DNA from: Pseudomonadota bacterium
GTDB taxonomy: Bacteria > Pseudomonadota > Alphaproteobacteria > Azospirillales > Azospirillaceae
Direction: 5' to 3'
Assembly: GCA_023423695.1 (NCBI GenBank)
Contig: JAFAFA010000114.1
Location: 53,473-117,472 of the forward strand
Length of the DNA: 64,000 bases
This document shows, one piece after another, positions 34,589 through 43,127 of the stretch. Under the pieces are notes generated by a model. The model did not search any database and was not told the DNA's origin. It saw only the letters and a program-made list of their open reading frames with translations. Every line of letters begins with the position of its first letter. Position 1 is the stretch's first letter. The translations under genes and the position numbers were made by a program.

Positions 34589-35611
34589 GTGGATCTACAG
34601 GTGCAAAGCGAACGGCAGAACGACACCGGACGGTTGCGTTCGTCGGCGCTGGTGCGCCCGGTCTTCGCCGCTCTGGACCTCGGCACCAACAATTGCCGGC
34701 TGCTGATCGCCAAATCCGCGCCCGGCGGTTTCCGCGTCGTCGACGCCTTTTCCCGCATCGTCCGGCTGGGCGAGGGGTTGAGCCGCAACGACCATCTGTC
34801 GGAACCGGCGATGGAGCGCACCATCGCGGCCTTGCGCGTCTGCGGCTCAAAGATCGAACGGCGCGGCGTCACCGCCGTGCGTGCCGTGGGGACGGAAGCC
34901 TGCCGCCGCGCCGCCAACGGCACCGCCTTCGTCGAAGCGGTGGAGCGCGAGACCGGCATTTCGCTGGAGATCATCTCCAGCCAGGAGGAGGGGCGGCTGG
35001 CGCTCGCCGGCTGCGCCGCCCTGCTGGAGCCGACGCATCCCTACGCCATCGTGTTCGACATCGGCGGCGGTTCCACCGAACTGATGTGGCTGGCGGTGGA
35101 AAAGGGCCGGGTGCCGCGCCTGCTGGACCAGACCTCCATCCGCTGCGGCGTCATCGGCCTGACCGAGGAATATGGCGGCCCCGACGTCACCCGCGCCCAT
35201 TATATCCAGATGGTGGAGGCCGTGGCCGACGCCATCGCGCCGTTCGAGGCGCGCAACCGCATCCAGAGCCGCATCGCCGCCGGCAAGGTGCAGATGCTGG
35301 GCACCTCCGGCACGGTGACGACGCTGGCCGGCGTGCATCTGGGGCTCTGCCGCTACGACCGGCGGGCGGTGGACGGCAGCTATCTGCGCGTGGACCATGC
35401 CCGCACGGTGATCGACCATCTGGTCTCCCAGGATTTCGACGGCCGCGCCCGCCATCCCTGCATCGGGCAGGACCGCGCCGATCTGGTGGTCGCCGGCTGT
35501 GCCGTTCTGGACGCGCTGTGCGACGTCTGGCCGGTGGAACGGCTGCGCATCGCCGACCGCGGCTTGCGCGAAGGAATTCTGGTGGACCTGATGGGGGCCG
35601 CCGGCGACTGA
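34589..35611 (+). CDS. Exopolyphosphatase/pppGpp phosphatase family protein
   Basis: A 340-residue Ppx/GppA phosphatase with the ASKHA (actin-like) fold. The first phosphate loop is ALDLGTNNCRLLIAK, the second is FDIGGGSTELMW, and the conserved Glu is in EIISSQEEGRLA. Length matches the short single-module form without the C-terminal HD domain. It should remove phosphate from polyphosphate or pppGpp; sequence cannot decide. The GTG start follows GGGGACGT. The rlmE gene follows 98 nt later, a common alphaproteobacterial pair. Confidence 0.9.
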   Translation: MDLQVQSERQNDTGRLRSSALVRPVFAALDLGTNNCRLLIAKSAPGGFRVVDAFSRIVRLGEGLSRNDHLSEPAMERTIAALRVCGSKIERRGVTAVRAVGTEACRRAANGTAFVEAVERETGISLEIISSQEEGRLALAGCAALLEPTHPYAIVFDIGGGSTELMWLAVEKGRVPRLLDQTSIRCGVIGLTEEYGGPDVTRAHYIQMVEAVADAIAPFEARNRIQSRIAAGKVQMLGTSGTVTTLAGVHLGLCRYDRRAVDGSYLRVDHARTVIDHLVSQDFDGRARHPCIGQDRADLVVAGCAVLDALCDVWPVERLRIADRGLREGILVDLMGAAGD

Positions 35612-35709
35612 CCGGACGTGTACGACCGGGCGGAATTGTATGACCGGGCAGGGGAGGCAGGGGAGAAGGCTCCCCACCCGTGCCGGATGACCGAGGAACT
35701 GCAGCGATC

Positions 35710-36417
35710 ATGACCGAAAAGACTCCGTCGACGCGCCCGGGCGGGCGCCGTGCCACGGTCCGTGTGAAGACCGCCGGCAAGCGCACGGAATCCTCCAAGC
35801 GCTGGCTGGAGCGCCACCTGAACGACCCTTATGTGGCCGAGGCGACCAAGCGCGGCTATCGCTCGCGCGCCGCGTTCAAGCTGCTGCAGCTGGACGAGAA
35901 GTTCCGCCTGCTCGGCCCCGGCAAGCGCGTGGTCGACCTGGGTGCGGCGCCCGGCGGCTGGACCCAGATCGCGGTGGAGAAGGTGCAGACCGCCAAGGAC
36001 GGCTGGAAGGTCGTCGGGCTCGACATCCTCCCAATGGACCCGGTTCCCGGCGCCACCACCATGCAGGCCGACTTCCTCGAGGAAGGCGCCGCCGAGGCGC
36101 TTAAGGAGGCGCTGGGCGGCCCGGCCGACGTGGTGCTGAGCGACATGGCCGCCCCCACCACCGGCCACCAGCAGACCGACCACCTCCGCATCATGGGTCT
36201 GGCCGAAGCCGCCTATGATTTCGCCGAGGAGGTGCTGGCCCCCGGCGGCGCCTTCGTCGCCAAGCTGTTCCAGGGCGGGGCGGAGCGCTCGCTTCTCGAC
36301 CGGCTGCGGCGCGACTTCGCCCAGGTCAAGCACGCCAAGCCGCCGGCCAGCCGCGCCGAATCGTCGGAAACCTACGTCGTCGCCACCGGCTTCCGCGGCG
36401 GCAACGCGAACGGATAG
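35710..36417 (+). CDS. rlmE: 23S rRNA 2'-O-ribose methyltransferase
   Basis: A 235-residue FtsJ/RrmJ-type methyltransferase that 2'-O-methylates U2552 of 23S rRNA. The SAM site is VVDLGAAPGGWTQIAVE, the K-D-K-E catalytic set is visible (Lys in YRSRAAFKL, Asp in LSDMA, Lys in AKLFQG, Glu in SSETYVVA), and the N-terminus has a basic Arg/Lys-rich extension of about 30 residues. The ATG at 35710 is used, with GAGGAAC upstream; a GTG ten codons earlier is possible. Confidence 0.95.
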   Translation: MTEKTPSTRPGGRRATVRVKTAGKRTESSKRWLERHLNDPYVAEATKRGYRSRAAFKLLQLDEKFRLLGPGKRVVDLGAAPGGWTQIAVEKVQTAKDGWKVVGLDILPMDPVPGATTMQADFLEEGAAEALKEALGGPADVVLSDMAAPTTGHQQTDHLRIMGLAEAAYDFAEEVLAPGGAFVAKLFQGGAERSLLDRLRRDFAQVKHAKPPASRAESSETYVVATGFRGGNANG

Positions 36418-36464
36418 GCCCGCGGTTTTTCGCACTTGCATGACAGATGCTGTGTGCGCACGGG

Positions 36465-36492
36465 TTCACAAGCCCATGGTCTTGTGTATAAG
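36465..36492 (+). promoter_or_regulatory. Candidate guaB promoter with inverted repeat in the spacer
   Basis: TTCACA (36465-36470), 16 nt, then TATAAG (36487-36492), about 30 nt before the guaB start. The spacer holds CACAAG (36467-36472) and CTTGTG (36481-36486), an inverted repeat that could bind a regulator. Confidence 0.45.
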
Positions 36493-36523
36493 TGCGCCAC
36501 GTTTATCTTCCGGGAGATTCCAC

Positions 36524-38002
36524 ATGGCGCGCGACACCAAAATCCGCGAAGCCCTGACCTTCGACGACGTGCTGCTGGTTCCGGCCGAGAGCTCGGTCCT
36601 GCCGAACGACGTGGACACCCGGACAAGATTGACGAAGACCATCGAGCTGGGCATCCCGCTGATGTCCTCGGCGATGGATACGGTGACCGAAAGCCGGCTC
36701 GCCATCGCCATGGCCCAGGCCGGCGGCATCGGCGTCGTCCACCGCAACCTGACCATCGAGCAGCAGGCCGAGGAGGTCCGCAAGGTCAAGCGGTTCGAAT
36801 CGGGCATGGTCGTCAACCCGATCACCATCACGCCGAACGCCTCGCTGGCCGACGCTCTGCAATTGATGGCCGACTACCACATCTCCGGCATTCCGGTGGT
36901 GGAGAGCCGCGACCAGCTCGGTAGCGGCAAGCTGGTCGGCATGCTGACCAACCGCGATGTCCGTTTCGCCACCGATCCCAACCAGCCGGTCAGCGAGCTG
37001 ATGACCAAGGAGCTGGTGACCGTCCGCGAGGGCGTCAGCCAGGAGGAAGGCAAGCGCCTGCTCCACCAGCACCGGATCGAGAAGCTGCTGGTCGTCGACG
37101 AGGATTACCGCTGCATCGGCCTCGTCACCGTCAAGGACATCGAGAAGGCCCAGGCCTATCCGAACGCCTGCAAGGACAGCAAGGGCCGCCTGCGCGTCGC
37201 CGCCGCCACCGGCACCGGCAGTGACGGTCTGGCCCGTGCGGAGGCCCTGTTCGATGCCGGCGTCGATGTTCTGGTGGTCGACACCGCCCACGGCCATTCG
37301 CTGAAGGTGCTCGATCAGGTCCGCGCCGCCCGCGCCCTGTCCAGCTACACCCAGGTCATCGCCGGCAACGTCGCCACCGCCGAAGCGGCCAAGGCGCTGA
37401 TCGACGCCGGTGTGGATGCCGTCAAGGTCGGCATCGGTCCGGGCTCCATCTGCACCACCCGCATCATCGCCGGCGTCGGCGTGCCGCAGCTGACCGCGGT
37501 GATGGATGTGGTGGACGAGTGCGAGAAGCACGGCATTCCGGTGATCGCCGACGGCGGCATCAAGTATTCGGGCGATCTGGCCAAGGCCATCGCCGGCGGC
37601 GCCAGCGTCGCCATGCTGGGCAGCCTGTTCGCCGGCACCGACGAAAGCCCGGGCGAGGTCATCCTGTTCCAGGGCCGCTCTTACAAGAGCTATCGCGGCA
37701 TGGGCTCGGTCGGCGCCATGGCGCGCGGCTCGGCGGACCGGTACTTCCAGCAGGAGGTTTCGACCATGAAGCTGGTGCCGGAAGGCGTCGAAGGCCGCGT
37801 CCCCTACAAAGGCCCGGTGTCGGCGGTCATCCACCAGCTGGTCGGCGGCCTGCGCGCGGCCATGGGCTACACCGGCAGCGCCTCCATCGCCGAGATGCGC
37901 GAGAAGTGCCAGTTCGTCCGCATCACCAACGCCGGCCTGCGCGAAAGCCACGTCCACGACATCACCATCACCAACGAGTCGCCGAACTACCGGCAGGGGT
38001 GA
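36524..38002 (+). CDS. guaB: IMP dehydrogenase
   Basis: A 492-residue enzyme that oxidises IMP to XMP with NAD+, the first committed step to GMP. The catalytic Cys310 is in GIGPGSICTTRI, the flap has the RGMGSVGAM segment, and two CBS domains sit between residues about 95 and 205. The N-terminus is MARDTKIREALTFDDVLL. The upstream part of the open frame overlaps rlmE and is not coding. Expression is probably from the promoter at 36465. Confidence 0.97.
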   Translation: MARDTKIREALTFDDVLLVPAESSVLPNDVDTRTRLTKTIELGIPLMSSAMDTVTESRLAIAMAQAGGIGVVHRNLTIEQQAEEVRKVKRFESGMVVNPITITPNASLADALQLMADYHISGIPVVESRDQLGSGKLVGMLTNRDVRFATDPNQPVSELMTKELVTVREGVSQEEGKRLLHQHRIEKLLVVDEDYRCIGLVTVKDIEKAQAYPNACKDSKGRLRVAAATGTGSDGLARAEALFDAGVDVLVVDTAHGHSLKVLDQVRAARALSSYTQVIAGNVATAEAAKALIDAGVDAVKVGIGPGSICTTRIIAGVGVPQLTAVMDVVDECEKHGIPVIADGGIKYSGDLAKAIAGGASVAMLGSLFAGTDESPGEVILFQGRSYKSYRGMGSVGAMARGSADRYFQQEVSTMKLVPEGVEGRVPYKGPVSAVIHQLVGGLRAAMGYTGSASIAEMREKCQFVRITNAGLRESHVHDITITNESPNYRQG

Positions 38003-38037
38003 GGGTGAGTTTTGGGGGTAGGCGTCGGCTGACGAAT

Positions 38038-38187
38038 GCCCCCTCCCTAACCCCTCCCCCACCCTCGGCCGGCCGCAGGCCGGTCCGACCGTGGGAGAGG
38101 GAACTCCGCCGCTCTGTCGCATAGCCTCACGCCGGCAAGCATCCTACCCCCTCCACCGCAAAGCGGGGGAGGGATGGGGAGGGGGCA
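38038..38187. repeat. Dispersed GC-rich palindromic repeat, copy 4
   Basis: It opens CCCCCTCCCTAACCCCTCCCCC and closes GGGGGAGGGATGGGGAGGGGG, with an internal GGCCGGCC-rich hairpin (38066-38085). It lies between the convergent guaB and the unknown gene that ends at 38213. Confidence 0.75.
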
Positions 38188-38212
38188 ATCGGCGCAGTAC
38201 TTCACTCCACCC

Positions 38213-38737
38213 TCACACCCCCTCCGCCACCTGCTTCCAGAACTGCCACCCGCCCAGCCGCACGCCGACGGCGAGGCTGGTGAAGGGAATCCGCAGTTCG
38301 ATGTCCCGCGGCTGGAAGAAGGTCAGCCGTTCCGGCTCGCCCTGCGCGTCGAACTCCAGCCGGGCGCCCTTCGGCTCGGGCGCGTATTCGTCGCTCATCA
38401 CCTGCCAGATTTCCAGGTCGCCGCCATGGTTGGTGATCTTGTATTGGCCGCAACGCCAAGCGGTCGATTCGCCGACGCTGCCCTCCACCACCTTCTTGTC
38501 GCCTTCCATCCGCACGTCGCCGATCCCGGCGGCCTCGCCCTTCACCGAAGGGCCCTGGGTCTCGGCACGGAACCCCAGCCGCAGCCAGCCGGAGCGGCTG
38601 TGCGGGATCAAGCGGCGGACGGCGCGCGCGTCCTCCGCCGCGAAACGGTCGGGATCGTCGTAGAGGATGCGGTCCAGAGCGGCGGCGACGATCATGCGGT
38701 CGTCGATGCGCAGGTCCGGGAGATGGGCTTTGCTCAT
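38213..38737 (-). CDS. Protein of unknown function (174 aa)
   Basis: I do not recognise this 174-residue soluble protein. The first 45 residues are helical (DDRMIVAAALDRILYDD and FAAEDARAVRRLIPHS). The rest looks all-beta, with a Trp/Gly-rich tail (VRLGGWQFWKQVAEGV). There is no signal peptide or membrane segment. Codon use is like the neighbours. It is divergent from ligA across 191 nt that contains TATATAGG near 38775. Confidence 0.6.
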   Translation of the reverse strand: MSKAHLPDLRIDDRMIVAAALDRILYDDPDRFAAEDARAVRRLIPHSRSGWLRLGFRAETQGPSVKGEAAGIGDVRMEGDKKVVEGSVGESTAWRCGQYKITNHGGDLEIWQVMSDEYAPEPKGARLEFDAQGEPERLTFFQPRDIELRIPFTSLAVGVRLGGWQFWKQVAEGV

Positions 38738-38928
38738 CAGGCAGGCGGACTCCGAAAAGATGTGCCCGTCAGTATATAGGCACTCCGGCCGGCCGTCGCC
38801 CCGATGCCGAAATCCGGCTGCGTGGCACCCGGTCCTGAAGACTCCCGAAACCGCTCCCCAGGCGCTATCCTGCGCCGCCTTCCCCGGAAGCCTCCGCGGG
38901 AAGCCCCCGATTCGTCACGAGACGCGCC

Positions 38929-41295
38929 ATGCAGGACCTGTTCGACACGCCGCCCAACCCCCGCAGCATCGATGTCGAGGCGCTGACCCCGGATCAGGCG
39001 GCGGCGGAACTGGCGGCGCTCGCCGCCGAGATCGCCCACCATGACCGGCTCTATCACCAGCAGGACCAGCCGGAGGTCTCCGACGCCGAATACGACGCTC
39101 TGGTCCGCCGCAATCTCGCCATCGAGACGCGCTTCCCCGATCTGCGGCGGCCCGATTCGCCCAGCCTGCGCGTCGGTGCCGCCCCGGCCGCCGGCTTCGG
39201 CAAGGTGCGCCATGCCGTCCCCATGCTGTCGCTGGGCAACGCCTTCGCAGCCGAAGACGTGGGGGAATTCGACGCCCGTGTCCGCCGCTTCCTCGGCCTG
39301 TCCGACGACGCGCCGCTGACCTTCGTGGCGGAGCCGAAGATCGACGGCCTGTCCTGCTCGCTGCGCTACGAGCGTGGCGAGCTGGTGCTGGCCGCCACCC
39401 GCGGCGACGGGGCGGAGGGAGAGAACGTCACCGCCAATGTCCGTACCATCCGCGACGTGCCGCACCGCCTGCCGGCCCCCTTCCCGGATGTGCTGGAGGT
39501 CCGCGGCGAGGTCTATATGAATCGCGACGACTTCCTGGCGATGAACGCCGCGCGCGCCGAGAAGGGGGAGCAGCTGTTCGCCAATCCGCGGAACGCGGCG
39601 GCCGGCAGCCTGCGCCAGCTCGACCCCTCCATCACCGCCGGCCGGCCGCTCTGCTTCTTCGGCTATGCGCTGGGCGAGGTGTCGGAACCGATCGCCGAGA
39701 CGCAATGGGGCATCCGCGAGCGGCTGAAGGGCTGGGGCTTCCAGCTGAACCGCCCGGCCGAGCTGTGCGACGGCAGGGACAAGCTGCTGGCCTATTATGA
39801 GGGGATCGGACGGCGGCGCGCCGGCCTGCCCTTCGACATCGACGGCGTCGTCTACAAGGTCGACAGTCTGGAGCTTCAGCAGCGGCTGGGCTTCGTCAGC
39901 CGGGCGCCGCGCTGGGCCATCGCCCACAAATTCCCGGCGGAGCAGGCGCAGACCCGGTTGAAGGCGATCACCATCCAGGTCGGCCGCACCGGCGCGCTGA
40001 CCCCCGTTGCGGAACTGGAGGACATCACCGTCGGCGGCGTCGTGGTCAGCCGCGCCACCTTGCACAACGAGGACGAGATCGCCCGCAAGGACATCCGCGT
40101 CGGCGACCTCGTGGTGGTCCAGCGGGCGGGCGACGTGATCCCGCAGGTGGTGGAGGTGGTGCTGTCGCAACGCCCGGCCGACTCCATTCCCTATGTCGCG
40201 CCGGAGACCTGCCCGGTCTGCGGCAGCCTCGCCATCCGCGAGGCGGGCGAGGTGGTGCGCCGCTGCACCGGCGGCCTGATCTGCGCCGCCCAGGCCAAGG
40301 AGCGTCTGCGCCACTTCGTCTCGCGCGACGCCTTCGACATCGAAGGGCTGGGCGAGAAGATCATCGAGGAGTTCTGGGACGAAGGCTTCATCAAGTCTCC
40401 GGTCGACATCTTCACCCTTGAAGGCCGTGTCGAACTGATCGGCCGGCCGGGCTGGAAGGAAAAGTCGGTCGAGAACCTGTTCAAGGCGATCAACCAGCGC
40501 CGCAACGGCATCGACCTGCACCGGGTGATCTACGCGCTCGGCATCCGCCATGTCGGCGAAGTGACGGCAAAGTCGCTCGCTCGCCATTACAAGACGATGG
40601 AGGCTTGGGTCGACGGCATGCTGGCGGCGGAACAAGCCATGCCGGGGCAGGAGTGGCGCGACCTGCATGAATTGAAGGGGGTGGGGCGGGCGACCGCCGA
40701 CGCCATCCTCGGCTGGTTCGCAGATCCGGATTGCGGAGCGAAGCTGGACTTTTATGCCGGCAACGACGCGTTGCGGCTGGAGACCATCATCGCCTCGCTG
40801 GGCATCAAGGGCGTGAAGAAGCCGGCGGCCCAGGCGCTGGCCGAACGCTACGGCACGCTGGCAGATTGGCGGGCGGCGATGGAGCGGGCGGCAGGCCAAC
40901 TGCCGGGGCAGGCTTGGCTCGACCTCGTTGCCACGCCCGACGTCGGCGAGGTCGCGGCGGAGGAACTCGCCGGCTTCTTTGCGGAGGAGCGCAACCTCGT
41001 CATCGTCCGCGGCCTGATGGAGCGGCTGACCGTGCTGGCGGCGGAAGCGCCGAAGGCCGGCAACTCACCCATCGCCGGCAAGACGGTGGTCTTCACCGGC
41101 ACGCTGGAGCGGATGACGCGCTCGGAAGCCAAGGCACGCGCCGAATCGCTGGGCGCCAAGGTCGCCGGTTCGGTCTCCGGCAAGACCGACTATCTGGTCG
41201 CTGGGGCCGATGCCGGCAGCAAGGCCGCCAAGGCCAAGGATCTGGGCGTCGAGATCCTGACCGAGGATGAATGGCTGACCAGGATCGGCGGTTGA
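38929..41295 (+). CDS. ligA: NAD+-dependent DNA ligase with an extended HhH region
   Basis: A 788-residue bacterial ligase that seals nicks using NAD+. The domains follow the usual order: Ia (about 20-75), nucleotidyltransferase with the adenylated Lys137 in AEPKIDG, OB fold, a four-Cys zinc finger (ETCPVCGSL, later CTGGLIC), helix-hairpin-helix, and BRCT (about 712-788). Most LigA proteins have 670-720 residues. The excess sits in the HhH region: a block at 533-620 (ALGIRHVGEVTAKSLARHY) is followed by a similar block at 620-705 (SLGIKGVKKPAAQALAERY), which looks like an internal duplication. The ATG at 38929 fits the family. Confidence 0.93.
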   Translation: MQDLFDTPPNPRSIDVEALTPDQAAAELAALAAEIAHHDRLYHQQDQPEVSDAEYDALVRRNLAIETRFPDLRRPDSPSLRVGAAPAAGFGKVRHAVPMLSLGNAFAAEDVGEFDARVRRFLGLSDDAPLTFVAEPKIDGLSCSLRYERGELVLAATRGDGAEGENVTANVRTIRDVPHRLPAPFPDVLEVRGEVYMNRDDFLAMNAARAEKGEQLFANPRNAAAGSLRQLDPSITAGRPLCFFGYALGEVSEPIAETQWGIRERLKGWGFQLNRPAELCDGRDKLLAYYEGIGRRRAGLPFDIDGVVYKVDSLELQQRLGFVSRAPRWAIAHKFPAEQAQTRLKAITIQVGRTGALTPVAELEDITVGGVVVSRATLHNEDEIARKDIRVGDLVVVQRAGDVIPQVVEVVLSQRPADSIPYVAPETCPVCGSLAIREAGEVVRRCTGGLICAAQAKERLRHFVSRDAFDIEGLGEKIIEEFWDEGFIKSPVDIFTLEGRVELIGRPGWKEKSVENLFKAINQRRNGIDLHRVIYALGIRHVGEVTAKSLARHYKTMEAWVDGMLAAEQAMPGQEWRDLHELKGVGRATADAILGWFADPDCGAKLDFYAGNDALRLETIIASLGIKGVKKPAAQALAERYGTLADWRAAMERAAGQLPGQAWLDLVATPDVGEVAAEELAGFFAEERNLVIVRGLMERLTVLAAEAPKAGNSPIAGKTVVFTGTLERMTRSEAKARAESLGAKVAGSVSGKTDYLVAGADAGSKAAKAKDLGVEILTEDEWLTRIGG

Positions 41296-41509
41296 CCGGG
41301 CTCTTCAGCCACCGCATTGCCAAAATGTCGCATCCCCGTTCGGTCGGATTGACGGACGGAGACAGGGGGAGTGAGATCAGACAACGCTTATGGTCAGAAG
41401 CGAAACGATGCCAAGCAGGCGGCCCGACCCTGGACCGGGGCGGAGTCGACGGGCGGTCAACGCCCGCATCCGCCTGCCCGGCAGCCAACGAGGGGACGAA
41501 GGAAACGCC

Positions 41510-41929
41510 ATGGAGCCAATTCAGTGGTCGCGCTGGATGAGCGTCGGCAATGACGCTCTGGACGAGGATCACCGTGTCCTGATCGCCATCGTCAACAAGC
41601 TGTATGACGAGGCCAACCGCCAGGACCCTGCCCTGATCGAAGCGATTCTGGACGAGCTGATCGCCTACACCCGGCACCATTTTGCGGAGGAAGAGGCGCA
41701 GATGCAGCGCCTGAACTACCCGACCTTCGCCGCCCACAAGGCTCTGCACGACAATCTGACCCGTCAGGTCGAAAGCTACCGCGACGATTTCCGCGCCAAC
41801 GGCGGCGGCATCAGTGGCGAGGACGTTTTCTTGTTCTGCTCCGACTGGCTCGGCAAGCACATCCTGAAGGAAGACACCCGCTTCGGAGAATATGCCGGCA
41901 GCGAAACCGAACTGGCGGCCGCGGGGTAG
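41510..41929 (+). CDS. Bacteriohemerythrin
   Basis: A 139-residue single-domain hemerythrin, a four-helix bundle with a non-haem di-iron site that binds O2 reversibly and may supply oxygen or sense it. The ligand pattern is intact: His in DEDHR, His-His...Glu in YTRHHFAEEE, His-x3-His in AHKALHD, and His...Asp in GKHILKED. The ATG at 41510 follows GAAGGAAACG; an open frame further upstream is not coding. It is followed by back-to-back terminators. Confidence 0.93.
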   Translation: MEPIQWSRWMSVGNDALDEDHRVLIAIVNKLYDEANRQDPALIEAILDELIAYTRHHFAEEEAQMQRLNYPTFAAHKALHDNLTRQVESYRDDFRANGGGISGEDVFLFCSDWLGKHILKEDTRFGEYAGSETELAAAG

Positions 41930-41942
41930 GGGGCGTTCCCCT

Positions 41943-41972
41943 CCCTCTCCTGGGGCGGGAGAGGGTTATTTT
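41943..41972 (+). terminator. Terminator after bacteriohemerythrin
   Basis: CCCTCTCC (41943-41950) pairs with GGAGAGGG (41958-41965) with a 7-nt loop, followed by TTATTTT. It should end the hemerythrin transcript; a second plus-strand terminator lies at 42059. Confidence 0.6.
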
Positions 41973-42058
41973 GGCGCTATCAAACCGACACCTAAAGAAA
42001 ATTACATAAAATACTGAAATAACTCAGAAAACTGCAAACAGCCGCGAGAATGAAGCCA

Positions 42059-42093
42059 GCGCCCACCCCGAGAGGGGAGGGCGCTATCTTTTT
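42059..42093 (+). terminator. Second plus-strand terminator, part of a bidirectional palindrome
   Basis: GCGCCC-A-CCCC and GGGG-A-GGGCGC pair with one A.A mismatch around a GAGA loop (42059-42084), followed by TATCTTTTT. Together with the minus-strand terminator at 42131-42163 it makes a long inverted repeat between convergent genes. Confidence 0.55.
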
Positions 42094-42130
42094 GCGTGAC
42101 TCTCCCGACCGACAGGGGAGGGGAGTGAGC

Positions 42131-42163
42131 GCAAAGAAAAAGCCCTCCCCGATAGGGGAGGGC
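42131..42163 (-). terminator. Terminator for lpxC (dcw end)
   Basis: On the minus strand GCCCTCCCC and GGGGAGGGC close a 4-nt loop (42142-42163) and are followed by TTTTTCTTTG. It lies 28 nt after the lpxC stop. Confidence 0.75.
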
Positions 42164-42191
42164 AGGGGCAAACCCAATCGAAAACTGGGAG

Positions 42192-43127
42192 TCAGGCGAC
42201 CGCCAGCTGCTCCAGGGCGCGGCGCGCGACCGGCAGCGACACTGCCGTCTCGTAACGCCAGGCGCTGCGGTCGGCGAACAGGGCGCGCAGCAGCTGGTTG
42301 TTCAGGGCGTGGCCGGAGCGCACGCCATGGAAATGCCCGACGATGGGCGCACCGGCCAGATACAGGTCGCCAACGGCGTCCAGGATCTTGTGGCGCACGA
42401 ACTCGTCCCTAAAGCGCAGGCCTTCGGCGTTCATCACCGTGTCGCCGGAGATGACCACCGCGTTGTCCAGCGAGCCGCCGCGGGCGAGGCCCATCTTGCG
42501 CAGCCCCTCGACCTCGTGCAGGAAGCCGAAGGTGCGGGCGCGGCTGATCTCGTCCTTGAAGCTGTCCGTGTCGATCTCCAGGGCATGCGCCTGGCGGGAG
42601 ATGGCGGCGCTGTCGAAATCGATCTCGAAGCTGTAGGTGGTCGCGACGTCGGGGGTGAAGGACGCGCTCTTCACGCCGTCGCCGATGGCGACAGGCTTCA
42701 GGATACGGATGACGCGGCGCGGCGCCTTCTGCACGGCGATGCCGGCCTGCTCGATTGCGGCGACGAAGGGGGCGGCGCTGCCGTCCATGATCGGCACCTC
42801 GATGCCGTCCAGCGAAACGACGGCATTGTCGATGCCGCAGCCGGCCAGCGCGGACATCAGATGCTCGATCGTGCCGACGGTGGTGCCATGGTCGTTGCCG
42901 ATCACGGTGCACAGACGGGTGTCGACCACCGTGTCCCAGCGCGCCGGAATGACGGCGGCGGCACCATGGAGGTCGGTGCGATGGAAGGTGATCCCGGAAT
43001 TCGCATCGGCCGGGGAAATCGTCAGCGTGACGATGACGCCCGAATGCAGACCGACGCCGGCGATGGTCACCGACTTCTTCAGGGTCTGCTGGAACATGCC
43101 GTCCGCGTTGCTGCGATTGTTGGCCAC
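42192..43127 (-). CDS. lpxC: UDP-3-O-acyl-N-acetylglucosamine deacetylase
   Basis: A 311-residue zinc enzyme for the committed step of lipid A synthesis. The zinc ligands are the His of TIEHLMSAL and the His and Asp of HKILDAVGD. The catalytic His is in GHFHGVRSGHALNNQL. The GTG at 43127 is chosen because GGAAAAG lies upstream; the ATG at 43097 (301 residues) is the main alternative, and a longer frame to 43346 is not needed. It is last in the dcw cluster, separated from ftsZ by a terminator, so it must have its own promoter. Confidence 0.93.
   Translation of the reverse strand: MANNRSNADGMFQQTLKKSVTIAGVGLHSGVIVTLTISPADANSGITFHRTDLHGAAAVIPARWDTVVDTRLCTVIGNDHGTTVGTIEHLMSALAGCGIDNAVVSLDGIEVPIMDGSAAPFVAAIEQAGIAVQKAPRRVIRILKPVAIGDGVKSASFTPDVATTYSFEIDFDSAAISRQAHALEIDTDSFKDEISRARTFGFLHEVEGLRKMGLARGGSLDNAVVISGDTVMNAEGLRFRDEFVRHKILDAVGDLYLAGAPIVGHFHGVRSGHALNNQLLRALFADRSAWRYETAVSLPVARRALEQLAVA

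Noticed and set aside
36798..36806. GGTTCGAATC, resembling the T-arm of a tRNA
   Set aside because: It lies inside the guaB coding sequence and no cloverleaf can be formed around it.
38737..40899. 720-codon minus-strand frame opposite ligA
   Set aside because: Shadow of ligA; no recognisable domains and typical reverse-frame composition.
42059..42163. Possible CRISPR-like array because of repeated CTCCCC units
   Set aside because: The units are the arms of inverted repeats (terminators), not direct repeats with regular spacers.
41992..42177. Small minus-strand frame (61 codons) between hemerythrin and lpxC
   Set aside because: It runs through two terminator hairpins and has no ribosome site.
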